From Lentzea terrae (GTDB lineage Bacteria > Actinomycetota > Actinomycetes > Mycobacteriales > Pseudonocardiaceae), in NCBI RefSeq assembly GCF_003265345.1, contig NZ_QFWW01000006.1, positions 366,985-430,984 on the forward strand: a DNA stretch of 64,000 bases, written 5' to 3'. Position 1 is the stretch's first letter. The number at the start of each line of letters is the position of its first letter. Both the position numbers and the translations under genes were made by a program. This document shows positions 44,166 through 53,700 of this stretch, piece after piece. Below the pieces are notes generated by a model. The model was given only the letters and a program-made list of their open reading frames with translations. It ran no database searches and had not been told where the DNA came from.

Positions 44166-45320
44166 ATGACGGAAGTGCCATTGGAGATGCGGCGCAACGG
44201 GTTCGACCCGGTCGACGAGCTCGCGCGGATACGTGACGACGAAGGGGTCGTGCGGTTCACGACACCGTTCGGCATGCCCGCCTTCCTGATCTGCCGGTAC
44301 GAGGACGTGCGGGAGGTGTTCGCGGACGGGACGCGGTTCAGCAACGCGATCGCGCCGTTCGGGCAGCCCGGCGAGGACACCAGCGGGCAGTTGCTCTCGC
44401 TCGACCCGCCGGACCACACGCGGCTGCGGCGGATGCTCACACCGGAGTTCACCGTGCGCCGCATGCGCCGGCTCGAGCCGCGGATCACCGAGATCGTGGA
44501 CGCGGCACTGGACGACCTCGAATCGGCCGGACGCCCGGCAGACCTGGTGGAGCACTTCGCGTTGCCGGTGCCCTCACTGGTGATCTGCGAGCTGCTGGGC
44601 GTGCCGTACGCCGACCGCGCCGAGTTCCAGGACCGGACCGCACGAATGCTTGACATCTCCCTGCCGGCCGCAGAGCAGGACGCCGTGCGCAGGGAAGACC
44701 GCGCGTACATGGCGAGTCTGGTCGCCCGCGCGCAGGCCGACCCCGGCGAGGACATGCTGGGAATGCTGGTGCGCGAGCACGGCGACGACCTGACCACCGA
44801 CGAACTGATCGGCATCTCCGGCCTGTTGCTGCTGGCCGGGCACGAGACCACCTCCAACATGCTCGGCCTGGGCACGCTCGCACTGCTGCGGCACCCGGAC
44901 CAACTGGCCCTGATCCGCGAAGATCCCGCTCTGGTCGAGCCCGCGCTCGAGGAACTGCTGCGCTGGCTGTCCATCGTGCACACGCCGATGCCGCGCGTGA
45001 CCACCACCGAGGTGCGGATCGCCGGGCACACCATCCCGGCCGGCTCGCTCGTGTTCCCGTCCCTGCCCGCCGCCAACCGCGATCCCGCCGTCGTCGAGAA
45101 CCCCGAGGTCCTCGACGTCACCCGAGGCTCGTCCCGGCACGTCGCGTTCGGCCACGGCGTGCACCACTGCCTCGGCGCACCGCTGGCCAGGATGGAGATG
45201 CGGATCGCCTTCCCGGCACTGCTGCGCCGGTTCCCCGGCCTCGCGCTGGCCGACGACAAGGCCGACTTCCGGATCTTCAGCGCCGTCTACGGGCTGCACT
45301 CGTTGCACGTGACCTGGTAA
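44166..45320 (+). CDS. Cytochrome P450
   Basis: This 384-aa P450 has the I-helix AGHETTSN, ExxR (EELLR) and the heme loop FGHGVHHCLG with ligand Cys335. It shares long stretches with the P450 at 26624 (for example the PADLVEHFALPVPSLVICEL region), so they are paralogues. The ATG is preceded by GAGGGGAAGC. TetR-controlled P450s are usually substrate-induced. No redox partner is adjacent. Confidence 0.9.
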   Translation: MTEVPLEMRRNGFDPVDELARIRDDEGVVRFTTPFGMPAFLICRYEDVREVFADGTRFSNAIAPFGQPGEDTSGQLLSLDPPDHTRLRRMLTPEFTVRRMRRLEPRITEIVDAALDDLESAGRPADLVEHFALPVPSLVICELLGVPYADRAEFQDRTARMLDISLPAAEQDAVRREDRAYMASLVARAQADPGEDMLGMLVREHGDDLTTDELIGISGLLLLAGHETTSNMLGLGTLALLRHPDQLALIREDPALVEPALEELLRWLSIVHTPMPRVTTTEVRIAGHTIPAGSLVFPSLPAANRDPAVVENPEVLDVTRGSSRHVAFGHGVHHCLGAPLARMEMRIAFPALLRRFPGLALADDKADFRIFSAVYGLHSLHVTW

Positions 45321-45324
45321 CTCA

Positions 45325-45338
45325 AGTCCTAAGAGGAC
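45325..45338. promoter_or_regulatory. Inverted repeat AGTCCT-AAG-AGGAC, second copy
   Basis: This is identical over 14 bases to 12635-12648 and lies just after the P450 stop, before the ATPase pair. It could be a regulator site or a very small attenuator stem; it is too short for a confident terminator. Confidence 0.4.
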
Positions 45339-45349
45339 AGTCGCGGAAA

Positions 45350-45367
45350 TTCCACGGCCAAGTGGAA
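45350..45367. promoter_or_regulatory. Inverted repeat TTCCAC-N6-GTGGAA
   Basis: This 6-6-6 inverted repeat lies about 100 bp upstream of the ATPase pair. It is a possible operator. Confidence 0.35.
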
Positions 45368-45462
45368 AACGACTTCACACCGATCGGCGGTCTTCGCACG
45401 TGTGCGGGCCGTGGTAATACTCCGTACCCGCGTGGCGACATGGGAGTTGGACACGAGAGGCG

Positions 45463-46416
45463 GTGAGCTCCGGGACGATGCGGCGAGACAGCGGAGGGCC
45501 ACCGGCGATCAACCCGTTCCTCGTGCCGGGCTGGGAGGAGTCGCCGCTGCGTCCGCTCTGCCCGTGGCGGTACGAGTCGCACGACGAGCTGTACGTCGAC
45601 GTCAACCACACGCTCGCGGCGTTCCAGGAGTACACGCGCCGGATGGCCGCGGTGGAGAACCTCCGCGAGGACGGCAGGCTCGTGCTCGTCACCGGTGAGT
45701 CCGGGTGCGGGAAGACCGCGTTGATCAACCGGTGTGCGCGGTGGACGCGGGACCGGCTCACCGAACGTGGTCTGCGCGGGGTCGTCGTCGATCTCACCAG
45801 GGACGGGTCACGGCAGTCGGTCGAGGAGCGGATGGGTCTCGTCGCCGCACGGCTGCTGGACGAGCTGGCGCACAGCGCGCTGCTCGCCCCGGAGGCGCTC
45901 GCGAGCCTGGACTCGGTGCGCCCCAGCCGGTTGTACGCAGGCCTCGGCAACGCGCTGCCCGACGACGTGGTGCTGATCGTGCTGCTGCCGCCCGCGGACG
46001 AGGTCGTGCAGGAGGTCGTGGCGTACGCCGGGCTGGCGCGGCGCAGGCTGCTGTTCTTCGCGGAGTCCTCCTATCTCGGGCACGCGCAGGTGCTGAAGGT
46101 GCGGGACTCCTCGCCGGTACCGCCGATCACGCTGGCCGTGGGGCCGCTCAACCAGGGCGACGTGCGCCGGTTCATCGAGGACCGGCTGACCAGGCACCAC
46201 GAACGGGGGCACTACCCGCGGATCAGCACCGAGACGATGGACAAGGCCGCCGGGCCGTTGCGGTCGATCGCGATGCTGCAGCGGATTCTCTCGGAGGTGT
46301 ACGAAGAACGCGGCAAGCAGGACAGCGGTTACACCGATGACGACTGGGTCACCTACGAGGACATCACCCGGCTGTTCTACGAGAAGTTCTTCGACGACCT
46401 CAGGATCCGCCGATGA
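45463..46416 (+). CDS. P-loop ATPase of a coupled pair, first gene
   Basis: This 317-aa (or 312-aa from ATG 45478) P-loop ATPase has the N-terminal INPFLVPGWEESPLRP motif and Walker A GESGCGKT at 78-85. The expected Walker B strand reads VVLIVLLPPAD and lacks the D/E seen in active AAA+ enzymes, so it may be a sensor or a helper subunit. It resembles ExeA/NB-ARC-like signalling ATPases only in fold. It overlaps the next gene by four bases. The function is unknown; the pairing suggests a complex. Confidence 0.7.
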   Translation: MSSGTMRRDSGGPPAINPFLVPGWEESPLRPLCPWRYESHDELYVDVNHTLAAFQEYTRRMAAVENLREDGRLVLVTGESGCGKTALINRCARWTRDRLTERGLRGVVVDLTRDGSRQSVEERMGLVAARLLDELAHSALLAPEALASLDSVRPSRLYAGLGNALPDDVVLIVLLPPADEVVQEVVAYAGLARRRLLFFAESSYLGHAQVLKVRDSSPVPPITLAVGPLNQGDVRRFIEDRLTRHHERGHYPRISTETMDKAAGPLRSIAMLQRILSEVYEERGKQDSGYTDDDWVTYEDITRLFYEKFFDDLRIRR

Positions 46417-48551
46417 CCGTGAACCCGTTCAGCTCCATGGCGGTCACCCACGTGCCCGAGGTCGAGGGGCCGAGCGTCGACACCGACCCGATCCGCGTGG
46501 CGAAGGCGCACCTGGACGACTACCTCGCCACTCCCCGCACGGGCAACGTGATCGTGGTCGTCGGCGACTACGGCACCGGCAAGTCCCGTCTGGCCTCCGA
46601 ACTGCTCCGGCACGTGGACGAGCGGTGCCGGCGCATCTACCTCGAGGCGACGCCGAACGGGCTCGCCGAGCTGTACCGCACGTTCGCCTTCACGCTGCGG
46701 CAGGAGGACGTGCTCGAACCGGTCAACGAGGTGTACAGGGAGATCATCGCCGACGAGCTGCACACCACCGGAATACTGTCGCCGCACCAGGTCCAGCTCC
46801 TGCGCCTGGGCGCCCTCGACCCGCAGCACGCGGTCCGGAACGTGTCGCTGCCGCTGTCCAGCCTGCTGGGGCGGACGGAGACGCGGCTGGCCGACATCAC
46901 GCGGCATCCCATGCTCAGCAAGGCGTTGGCGTTGTTGCTGCGGGAGGACGACGGCGAGCAGCGCCTCAAGAACGCGGTGTGGAGCTGGCTGCGCGGCGGG
47001 CCACCGGACCAGATCCTGGTGGAACGCACCATCGACCAGCGGCTCGACACCGACGGTGCCGCGCTGGCGGTGCTGAGTGCGTTCGTCCGGCTCTACGCAC
47101 GCGGTGACCGCCAGTTCCTGATGGTGATCGACGAGCTGCACAAGATCGTGACCGCCGGCCAGGACGACGCGGGCATGACGGCGTTCAAGTCGTTGCTGCA
47201 GCAGTTCGACGCCGCCGGCGCGTTCCTCGTGCTGGCCGGGCTGCCGGAGCTCGAGACCGAGCTGCGGGCGGACGTGCGGCAACGGATCACGCACCGGATC
47301 AGGATGTCCGGTTTCGGCACGGACCAGGTGTGTGACTACATCGAGCAGACACTCGGCGACGTGCGGGACAACCCGTTCTCGCGGGAGGTCGTCAGCTACC
47401 TCGTCGGTCTGGCGGACGGCGTGCCGCGCAAGATCATCCAGCTGTGCAGCGAGCTGTACCGCAGGTGGTCCACCGAGGGCACGCAGATCACCGACGAGCA
47501 GGTCAGAGAGGCCGCCAGGAGCGTCGGGCTGTCCAGCGTGGACGACGTGGAGGCGGCGACGGCCCGTGTGCTCGACGCCGAAGGCCTCACCTACCTGCAA
47601 CGCCACTTCGTCGGGCAGTCCGTGGACACGCGCGTCGACTTCTGGGTGACGTTCCCGGCCGGCTCGGCGAGGTGCGCGGTCGTGCTGACGGACTCGTTGC
47701 TGAACTCCCGCGACGCCGAGCGGCTGACCTCGAAGGTGCTGGCGCTGCGCAAGGTCGAGCTCGACTGCCGGGTGCTGCTCGTGGTGAACGGCGCGCTGAC
47801 CCCGGAGCCGGCCGACCGGCTCGCCGGTGTGCTGAGCCGCCCTCCCCTGGCCTACCAACGGCTCGCGTACGCCGACCACCTGAAGGCGTTGCTGCGCGCC
47901 ATCCGCGACGAGGTCCGCACGGAGTCCAGGTACGAGCCGATCGAGAAGATCCACCAGGCGCTGGAGCAACTCACCCGGCAGCAGGCCAGCATCCACGGTT
48001 TCGTCGAACGGCTCGCGGAACGGCTGGACCAGGTCCGCTCCACTTCCGACGACCGCATGGAGATGATCGCGGGCAGGCTGGAGGACATCGCCGAGGAACT
48101 GCGGCTGGTGCGCGACGGAGGGCAGGCCGCGGGCGAGCCGCCCGTCCGCTTGCCGCCGTTGGTCGACCAGGAGTTCACCAGGGCGATCGACCGGCTGACC
48201 GAGGTGCTGGACCTCAACGCGGTCCTCGCCGACGAGTTCGCCGGCGGCCGGCCGTCGAAACTGTTGCTGCACCTGCGAAAGGGACTGGAACCCGCCGCCG
48301 TCGCGATCCTGCTGCACGAGATCGTGGTGCGGTTCCGCGCCGAGGTCGGTGCCTGGTACCAGGAAGCCTCGGCGATCTCCCCGATTCCGGCCGGCGCCTA
48401 CGACCGGCTGAACGAGATCTGCCACGCGTTCGACCGGATCACCGAGCAGGTGCCGATCGCCAAGCTGGAGGAGCTGGCCGACGGCAGCAAGCCGGACCTG
48501 GTGCGAACCTTCTACAACCTCCCCCTCAACGTCCGCCACGCGTTTCGCTGA
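46413..48551 (+). CDS. P-loop ATPase of a coupled pair, second gene, with C-terminal effector-like region
   Basis: This 712-aa protein has Walker A GDYGTGKS at 51-58 and Walker B MVIDELHK with Asp240-Glu241, so this member looks catalytically complete. The N-terminal VNPFSSM motif echoes its partner. After the ATPase core (to about 360) comes an alpha/beta segment (about 400-470, VDFWVTFPAG then CRVLLVVNGAL) of unknown type, a coiled-coil-like stretch (IHQALEQLTRQQASIHGFV) and a helical C-terminus. This resembles STAND or conflict-system architecture. It overlaps the pentapeptide gene tail to tail by 26 bases. I cannot name the effector. Confidence 0.7.
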   Translation: MTVNPFSSMAVTHVPEVEGPSVDTDPIRVAKAHLDDYLATPRTGNVIVVVGDYGTGKSRLASELLRHVDERCRRIYLEATPNGLAELYRTFAFTLRQEDVLEPVNEVYREIIADELHTTGILSPHQVQLLRLGALDPQHAVRNVSLPLSSLLGRTETRLADITRHPMLSKALALLLREDDGEQRLKNAVWSWLRGGPPDQILVERTIDQRLDTDGAALAVLSAFVRLYARGDRQFLMVIDELHKIVTAGQDDAGMTAFKSLLQQFDAAGAFLVLAGLPELETELRADVRQRITHRIRMSGFGTDQVCDYIEQTLGDVRDNPFSREVVSYLVGLADGVPRKIIQLCSELYRRWSTEGTQITDEQVREAARSVGLSSVDDVEAATARVLDAEGLTYLQRHFVGQSVDTRVDFWVTFPAGSARCAVVLTDSLLNSRDAERLTSKVLALRKVELDCRVLLVVNGALTPEPADRLAGVLSRPPLAYQRLAYADHLKALLRAIRDEVRTESRYEPIEKIHQALEQLTRQQASIHGFVERLAERLDQVRSTSDDRMEMIAGRLEDIAEELRLVRDGGQAAGEPPVRLPPLVDQEFTRAIDRLTEVLDLNAVLADEFAGGRPSKLLLHLRKGLEPAAVAILLHEIVVRFRAEVGAWYQEASAISPIPAGAYDRLNEICHAFDRITEQVPIAKLEELADGSKPDLVRTFYNLPLNVRHAFR

Positions 48552-49767
48552 TCAACCGCGCCCATTCGCCCACGCGGTCCGGTGGCGCCGGACAGGCCTC
48601 GCCGAGCGCGAATCCCGGTGGCCACGCCCGCGTCACGGCACCAGGCAGGTCGACCCGCGCGGTGATGTCGTCGAACCGCAGATCGGTGCACCGGACGCCG
48701 TCGAACGTCACCTCGCCCGCGAAGCACGCTCCGGTGAACCGCACCTGCTGGGCAAAGCCCACCCCGTCGAACGAGGCCATCCGCAGGAAGACCGCGCGCT
48801 GGAACCGGGTGTCGCCGCGGAACACCGCGCCGTCGAACGAGACGTCACCACCGAACTCCGCACCGGCGAACACGGCCTGGCCGGTCACCGCGGCCCGGTC
48901 GAACCTGGTGCGACCACGCAGCCGTGCCCCGTCGAACCTCGTGGAGCCGCGGAACTCCACCTGCTGCCAGGAGGATTCTCCGGTCACGGTGAGCTCGTCG
49001 CACAACGCCTCGCCCTCGATCGTCGCACCGTCGCACGACAGCTGCGCGAACTCCGCGCGCCGCAACGAGGTCGTGCCGCTCAGCCGACATCCGCCGAACC
49101 TGCCGTGCCGGACCTTGCAGCCGCTCAGGTCCAGTTCGGACAGTTGAGCGCCACTCAGGTCGAGATCCGTGTTCTCCCAGAAGGATTCCCCGGCGTCCGG
49201 CCGCAGGTGGGCGATGAGGATCGTCTGCGCTCGCGTCCGCACCTGCGCTTCCTGCTGGTCTTCCTCCGGCAACCGCATCTGCAGGTAGGCGCACAGGACG
49301 TTCACGATCGTCTGCCGTTGACCGGGAACGTTCTGCGCGAGCCGTTCCAGCGCGAACATGCCGCCCATCCGGACCGGGGCCTTGTCGGAACCCAGCTGTT
49401 CCACGGCCTTGCCGTACAGCTCGGTCACGAGTCGTTCCACCGCGTCGGCCCGCGTGTTCGCCGCAGTCTGCTCGTTGAGCGAGTGCGCCTTCTCCGCCTG
49501 CTCTTGGTCGTGTACCTTCTGCTGCACCGAGATCTCAGCCGAGCGCTGCCGGCGGGCGGCCAGCCACAGTGCTCCGGCTCCCCCGGCGCCCACGACGATC
49601 GCGCCCGCCGTCCTGATCGCGTCGAGCTTGTTGCGCTCCGCGTCGGTACCTCCGCCGTACGCCCAGACCAGCAGCATCGCGAGTCCGACACCGAGCAGCA
49701 CCAGGGCGAGGCCCGCCAGCGTGATGGCGCGGTGGGACAGCGCCTTGTGCTGCGGCCGCTCAGCCAT
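48526..49767 (-). CDS. Membrane-anchored pentapeptide-repeat protein
   Basis: This 413-aa protein has two N-terminal transmembrane helices (about 14-37 and 50-68), a helical linker (QQKVHDQEQAEKAHSLNEQ), an armadillo-like part (VRMGGMFALERLAQ) and a C-terminal A(D/N)LxG-type quadrilateral beta-helix: LDLSGAQLSELDLSGCKV and many F-based repeats (RFDGARLRGRTRFDRAAV). The family has no fixed activity. It is the last gene of the minus-strand set after fxsT and overlaps the 321-aa gene by eight bases. Confidence 0.85.
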   Translation of the reverse strand: MAERPQHKALSHRAITLAGLALVLLGVGLAMLLVWAYGGGTDAERNKLDAIRTAGAIVVGAGGAGALWLAARRQRSAEISVQQKVHDQEQAEKAHSLNEQTAANTRADAVERLVTELYGKAVEQLGSDKAPVRMGGMFALERLAQNVPGQRQTIVNVLCAYLQMRLPEEDQQEAQVRTRAQTILIAHLRPDAGESFWENTDLDLSGAQLSELDLSGCKVRHGRFGGCRLSGTTSLRRAEFAQLSCDGATIEGEALCDELTVTGESSWQQVEFRGSTRFDGARLRGRTRFDRAAVTGQAVFAGAEFGGDVSFDGAVFRGDTRFQRAVFLRMASFDGVGFAQQVRFTGACFAGEVTFDGVRCTDLRFDDITARVDLPGAVTRAWPPGFALGEACPAPPDRVGEWARLISETRGGR

Positions 49768-50725
49768 CACGCAGTACCTGGGCCGCGAGGCGTGCCGTGT
49801 AGTCGTCTGCGTGCATCACACCGCTCTGGTCCAGCGTGACGCCGACGAGATAACGCCCGGTGCCCAGGTGGTAGTAGTAGATGGCACCCTGATCGACATC
49901 GAGGACAAGCCGGAGCAGCCGGCCACCCGGTATCGGGGACAGCATGCGGTTCAACTTGGTCACCGACTCGGGCAGCTGACGACTCAGCGCGACGTAGAAC
50001 CTGCGCCGCAGGTCGACGTGGATCTGGGTGAAGAACGACCTCAGCCCCGGCGCGCCGAGCGAGTCCGCCGTCATCGCCACCTCACCGTCCACGCAGTACG
50101 CCACGAAGTGGAGGTGCTTGTGCCGCAACGCATCCGCGGCCAGCTCGGCCATCCGCTCCACGCCGGGAGCGTCCGGCTTGCGCACGGTCACCTTCGGGTC
50201 GGTCACCTCGCCGATGATCGGCACGAAGTCTTGGACCGTCTCGAACCCCCCTGGGTTCTGCGAGCTCAACCGGGTATGGGCGCGGAGCGTGATCGCGAGC
50301 ATCGACACGAGCTCGTCCGCCTCCCGCACATGCGGAGTCCACGGCAGGGCTTCGCGGTCCGCCGGTGCGCGGACGACGCCGACGAGCTGGTCACCCGGCT
50401 GCGAGGTCACGCAGATCACGGCGCCCTCGGCCGACTGCGCGACCAGCCGGATCAACGAACCGGTGCGCGCGTCGTGCACCGCGCGGTCGAGGCTGGTGAA
50501 CTGGAACGACAACCGGCGACCGAGCGCGACCACTTCGTCGCGCCGCCACTGGTCGACCTCAGCCGACCGGTCGACCGAGAAGTTGTGCATTCCCAAGCTG
50601 TAGTGCGACAGGTGCCCGATCGCGTCGTCGCGGGCGACGGCGTCCCGGCACAGCTCGATCGCGTCGGCGAATGCGGCGCCGACGTGGCTCGCCGTGCTGA
50701 CGGCGACCGGTTCCTCGCTGCTCAC
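49760..50725 (-). CDS. Unknown 321-aa protein in the fxs-like operon
   Basis: I do not recognise this gene. The 321-aa soluble product has a helix-rich N-terminus and a beta-rich middle (GSLIRLVAQSAEGAVICVTS), a segment TDPKVTVRKPD, and a C-terminal strand-rich region (RLVLDVDQGAIYYYHLG). No membrane helix or signal is seen. It starts 12 bases after the fxsT-like stop with GAGGA overlapping that stop. It probably works with the NB-ARC/TPR protein. Confidence 0.55.
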   Translation of the reverse strand: MSSEEPVAVSTASHVGAAFADAIELCRDAVARDDAIGHLSHYSLGMHNFSVDRSAEVDQWRRDEVVALGRRLSFQFTSLDRAVHDARTGSLIRLVAQSAEGAVICVTSQPGDQLVGVVRAPADREALPWTPHVREADELVSMLAITLRAHTRLSSQNPGGFETVQDFVPIIGEVTDPKVTVRKPDAPGVERMAELAADALRHKHLHFVAYCVDGEVAMTADSLGAPGLRSFFTQIHVDLRRRFYVALSRQLPESVTKLNRMLSPIPGGRLLRLVLDVDQGAIYYYHLGTGRYLVGVTLDQSGVMHADDYTARLAAQVLRDG

Positions 50726-50737
50726 CAGACACCGTCC

Positions 50738-53700
50738 TCAGGTCTGCGGTACGTCGACGTCGATGGGTGCCCAGTCGCCGTTCCGCAGGTTCGCGCCTGT
50801 GACGAGCGTGTACGGATGGTCCCTGCCCAGGTAGTCGTCGCACGCCTCATGAACTTCCGCCACGAGCGTTCTGGCGTGGTCGGGCTCGCCTCTCGCGTGC
50901 AGGATCGCGGCGTGGTGGTACTTGGCGACCTGCGTCCACGGGTGCGTCTCGGTGAGGTGAGCGGTGAACTCGTTGCGGGCCAGCTGGATCAGCTCACCGG
51001 CCGCGTCGAGCTCGCCCATGTCCAGCCGGATGCGGGCCAGCGCCATCCGGCACACCGCGACGAACGGGTGGTGCTCGTCGAGTCCGACGTCCTGGGTGAA
51101 GCCGGTCAGGCAGGCGGTGGTGTGCTCGGCCGCGGCCTCGAGGTCGCCGAGCCTGCGCAGGTCGTGGGCGAGGCTCAGCCGGCACCCCAGCGTCCACGGG
51201 TGCTTCTCGCCGAACTGGTCGACGTAGTCGCGCAGGGTCCTCCGGTTGCGGTCGGCCGCGGCGGGCACCCGGTCGCTGTGCCGTTCGGTGATCGCCTGGT
51301 TCCACCGGATCCGCAGCCCCAGCGGGTTCGTCTCCGGCCGCAGCGCCTGCACGTGCTCGCGCGCGGTGCGCAGCGACTCGACCGACTCCGTGATCCGGCC
51401 GAGCTCGCGCTGATAGGTGCCGATGCTGCACATCGACCACCAGGTCTGCATGTCGTTCTGCCCGAACAGCCGGGCCCGGCGACGGTAGTTGTCGCGCTCC
51501 ATGTCGAGCGCGGCCCGCGCGTCACCGGACAGGTAGTGGGAGAGCGCGAGGTTGTTCGCGGCGATGCGGGTGTGCGGGTGGTCGTCGCCGAGCGACTGCC
51601 GGAACCCCTCCCAGGTCACCTGGTCCTCGATCAGCGCATCCGCGAAGTTGCCGAGACCGCGCAGGTCGGCGGCGAGACCGCGGGCGGTGATCAGCGTCTG
51701 GGGGTGGTTGCGCGGCAGCAACCTGCGCTGGTGCCCGAGAACGGCGTTGTCGAGCTCTTTCGCGGAGTGGTTGTCGCCGAGCACCCGGCAGAGGTTCGCC
51801 GCCTGTCCGCGCAATCTCAGCAGCAGGCCGTCGTCGTCGCCGAACTCGGCCGACCAGCGCTCGATGAGCCTCTCTGCCAACGCGAGCGCCACTCGCCACC
51901 GGCCGCCAGAACCTCCGTCGTGGTAGGCGTGCCGCACCTGGCTGACCAGCCAGCGGCGCACCGGTTCCGCGCTCGACTCCAGCGCACCGGAGAAGCTGAC
52001 GTGCTTCTGCAGTTCCGCGTAACGCCGCACACCCGACGTGTAGTCGTTGTCCACATCGGACGGTGCGTACGCGGCGAGGGCGGCGAGCAGCTGTTCGCGC
52101 CGTACCGCGCGGACGTCCGGTGGCATCAGCTCTCGCAGCACCGACTGCACCACGCGATGCATGCGCACCAACGGCCGGCGGCCCCAGTCCACCTCGAGCA
52201 GCCCGGACCGCGCGCCCGCCCACAGCACGAGGTCCAGTTCGTCGGCACCGCCCTGCAGCAGTGCGGCGTCCTCGCCGGCGGCCGCCACCAGCGCGTGCCA
52301 GACCGCGCTGGCCCGCAACATCCTGATGTCCGCGCCCTCCGGCGACAGGAAGGCGCACATCTCGGCCAGCAGCACGGTCACCCGGCCGAGCGGGGTGGTC
52401 CGCGCGGTCTCCGTCAGCAGGTCGACGACCTGCGCGTCGACCGCGTCGTCGTCCTGTCCGGTCAGCCTGCCGAGCAGCTCGGCCACGACCATCGACAGCT
52501 CCGCCGAAGTGCCGGCGACCTGTGTCATCTGGCTGAGCCACGCCGCGACCAGCTCGACGGCGAGCGGCTGGTGGCGCACCGCGTCGGCCACCGCCGCAGC
52601 GTCCACACCGGACAGGCCGGGAGCGTGTCTGGCCAGCAGCAACGTGCTCTCCGCCGCCGAGAGCTCGGTCAGCGGCAGCTCCTCACCGGTCAGCGGGTGC
52701 GGCCGCGTGGTGGTGACGAGGACGTGCCCCACACCGATTGCGGGTGCCAGGTCGTCGACGATCTCGGGATCGTCGGCGTTGTCGTAGACGATCAGCCAGC
52801 GGTTGGCCGGGTCGGCCGCGAGAGCGCTCAGGACGTCGCCGCCGCGCATGCCGACGACCTCTCGCACACGTGCGCTCAACTCACCCATGGCGTCCGACAG
52901 GGCCTGCCGGTCGTGGGCGGCCACCCAGTGGACGAGGTCGTAGTCGTGCGCGAACCGGTGCGCGTACTCGCGGGCGAACTCGCTCTTGCCGATGCCGGGT
53001 GGCCCCGTCACCTGCACCTGGGCGCTGCGGCCCGGCGCCAGCCGGTCGCGGAGGTGCTCCAGCTCGCGCTCGCGTCCGACGAAGTCCTGGTTGCGAGGCG
53101 GCAGCACGCGCACGCGCGGGCTGCTGCCGGGAAAGCGACTGCCCTGCGAAGCTGTCGGATCGATCGACTCGACGAGACCGAAGTGCGCGAAGAGCCGCTG
53201 TCGTGCGCGCTCCTCCGTCGTGTCCGCCAGCGACACGGTGGTGGCGGACAGCTCCGGGTCGTCCTGGGCACTCGCGACGAGCAGCCTGATGACCTCGACC
53301 TCGGCGCCGCGCGCGGTGACCTGCCCGACGAGCCGGTCCAACGCCGACCTCAGGTCCTGCCCCAGACCGTCTTCCGTTTCCACGAACGCGATCTGCACGG
53401 TCCCGGCGCCGGAACCGACGTCCGCTCCTTCCCCCAGCACGGGCATGCCGGCGGCCGTGACCTGGTCGCGGATCCAGTCCGCCCAGGGTCGTCCCCTCGT
53501 GTCGTGCAGGAGCACCAGCGGCGGTAGGTCGATACCTGCTTCCAGGCCGTACAGGCGGCGATAGCGAGAAGTGATGAGCTGCGACACCGCCGGAGTGACC
53601 TCGACCGCGCCGTCCGTCACCGCCGCCGCGAGTTCCCCATAGGCGGTCAGCAATCGCGACCCAGGTCCCGGTTGTTCCACGAGCACCGCGAGCAACGGGT

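Noticed and set aside
49358-53527. 1389-codon open frame on the plus strand
   Set aside because: It is antisense to the FxsT-like and neighbouring genes, is rich in Arg, Val and His without domains, and arises from GC-rich third positions.
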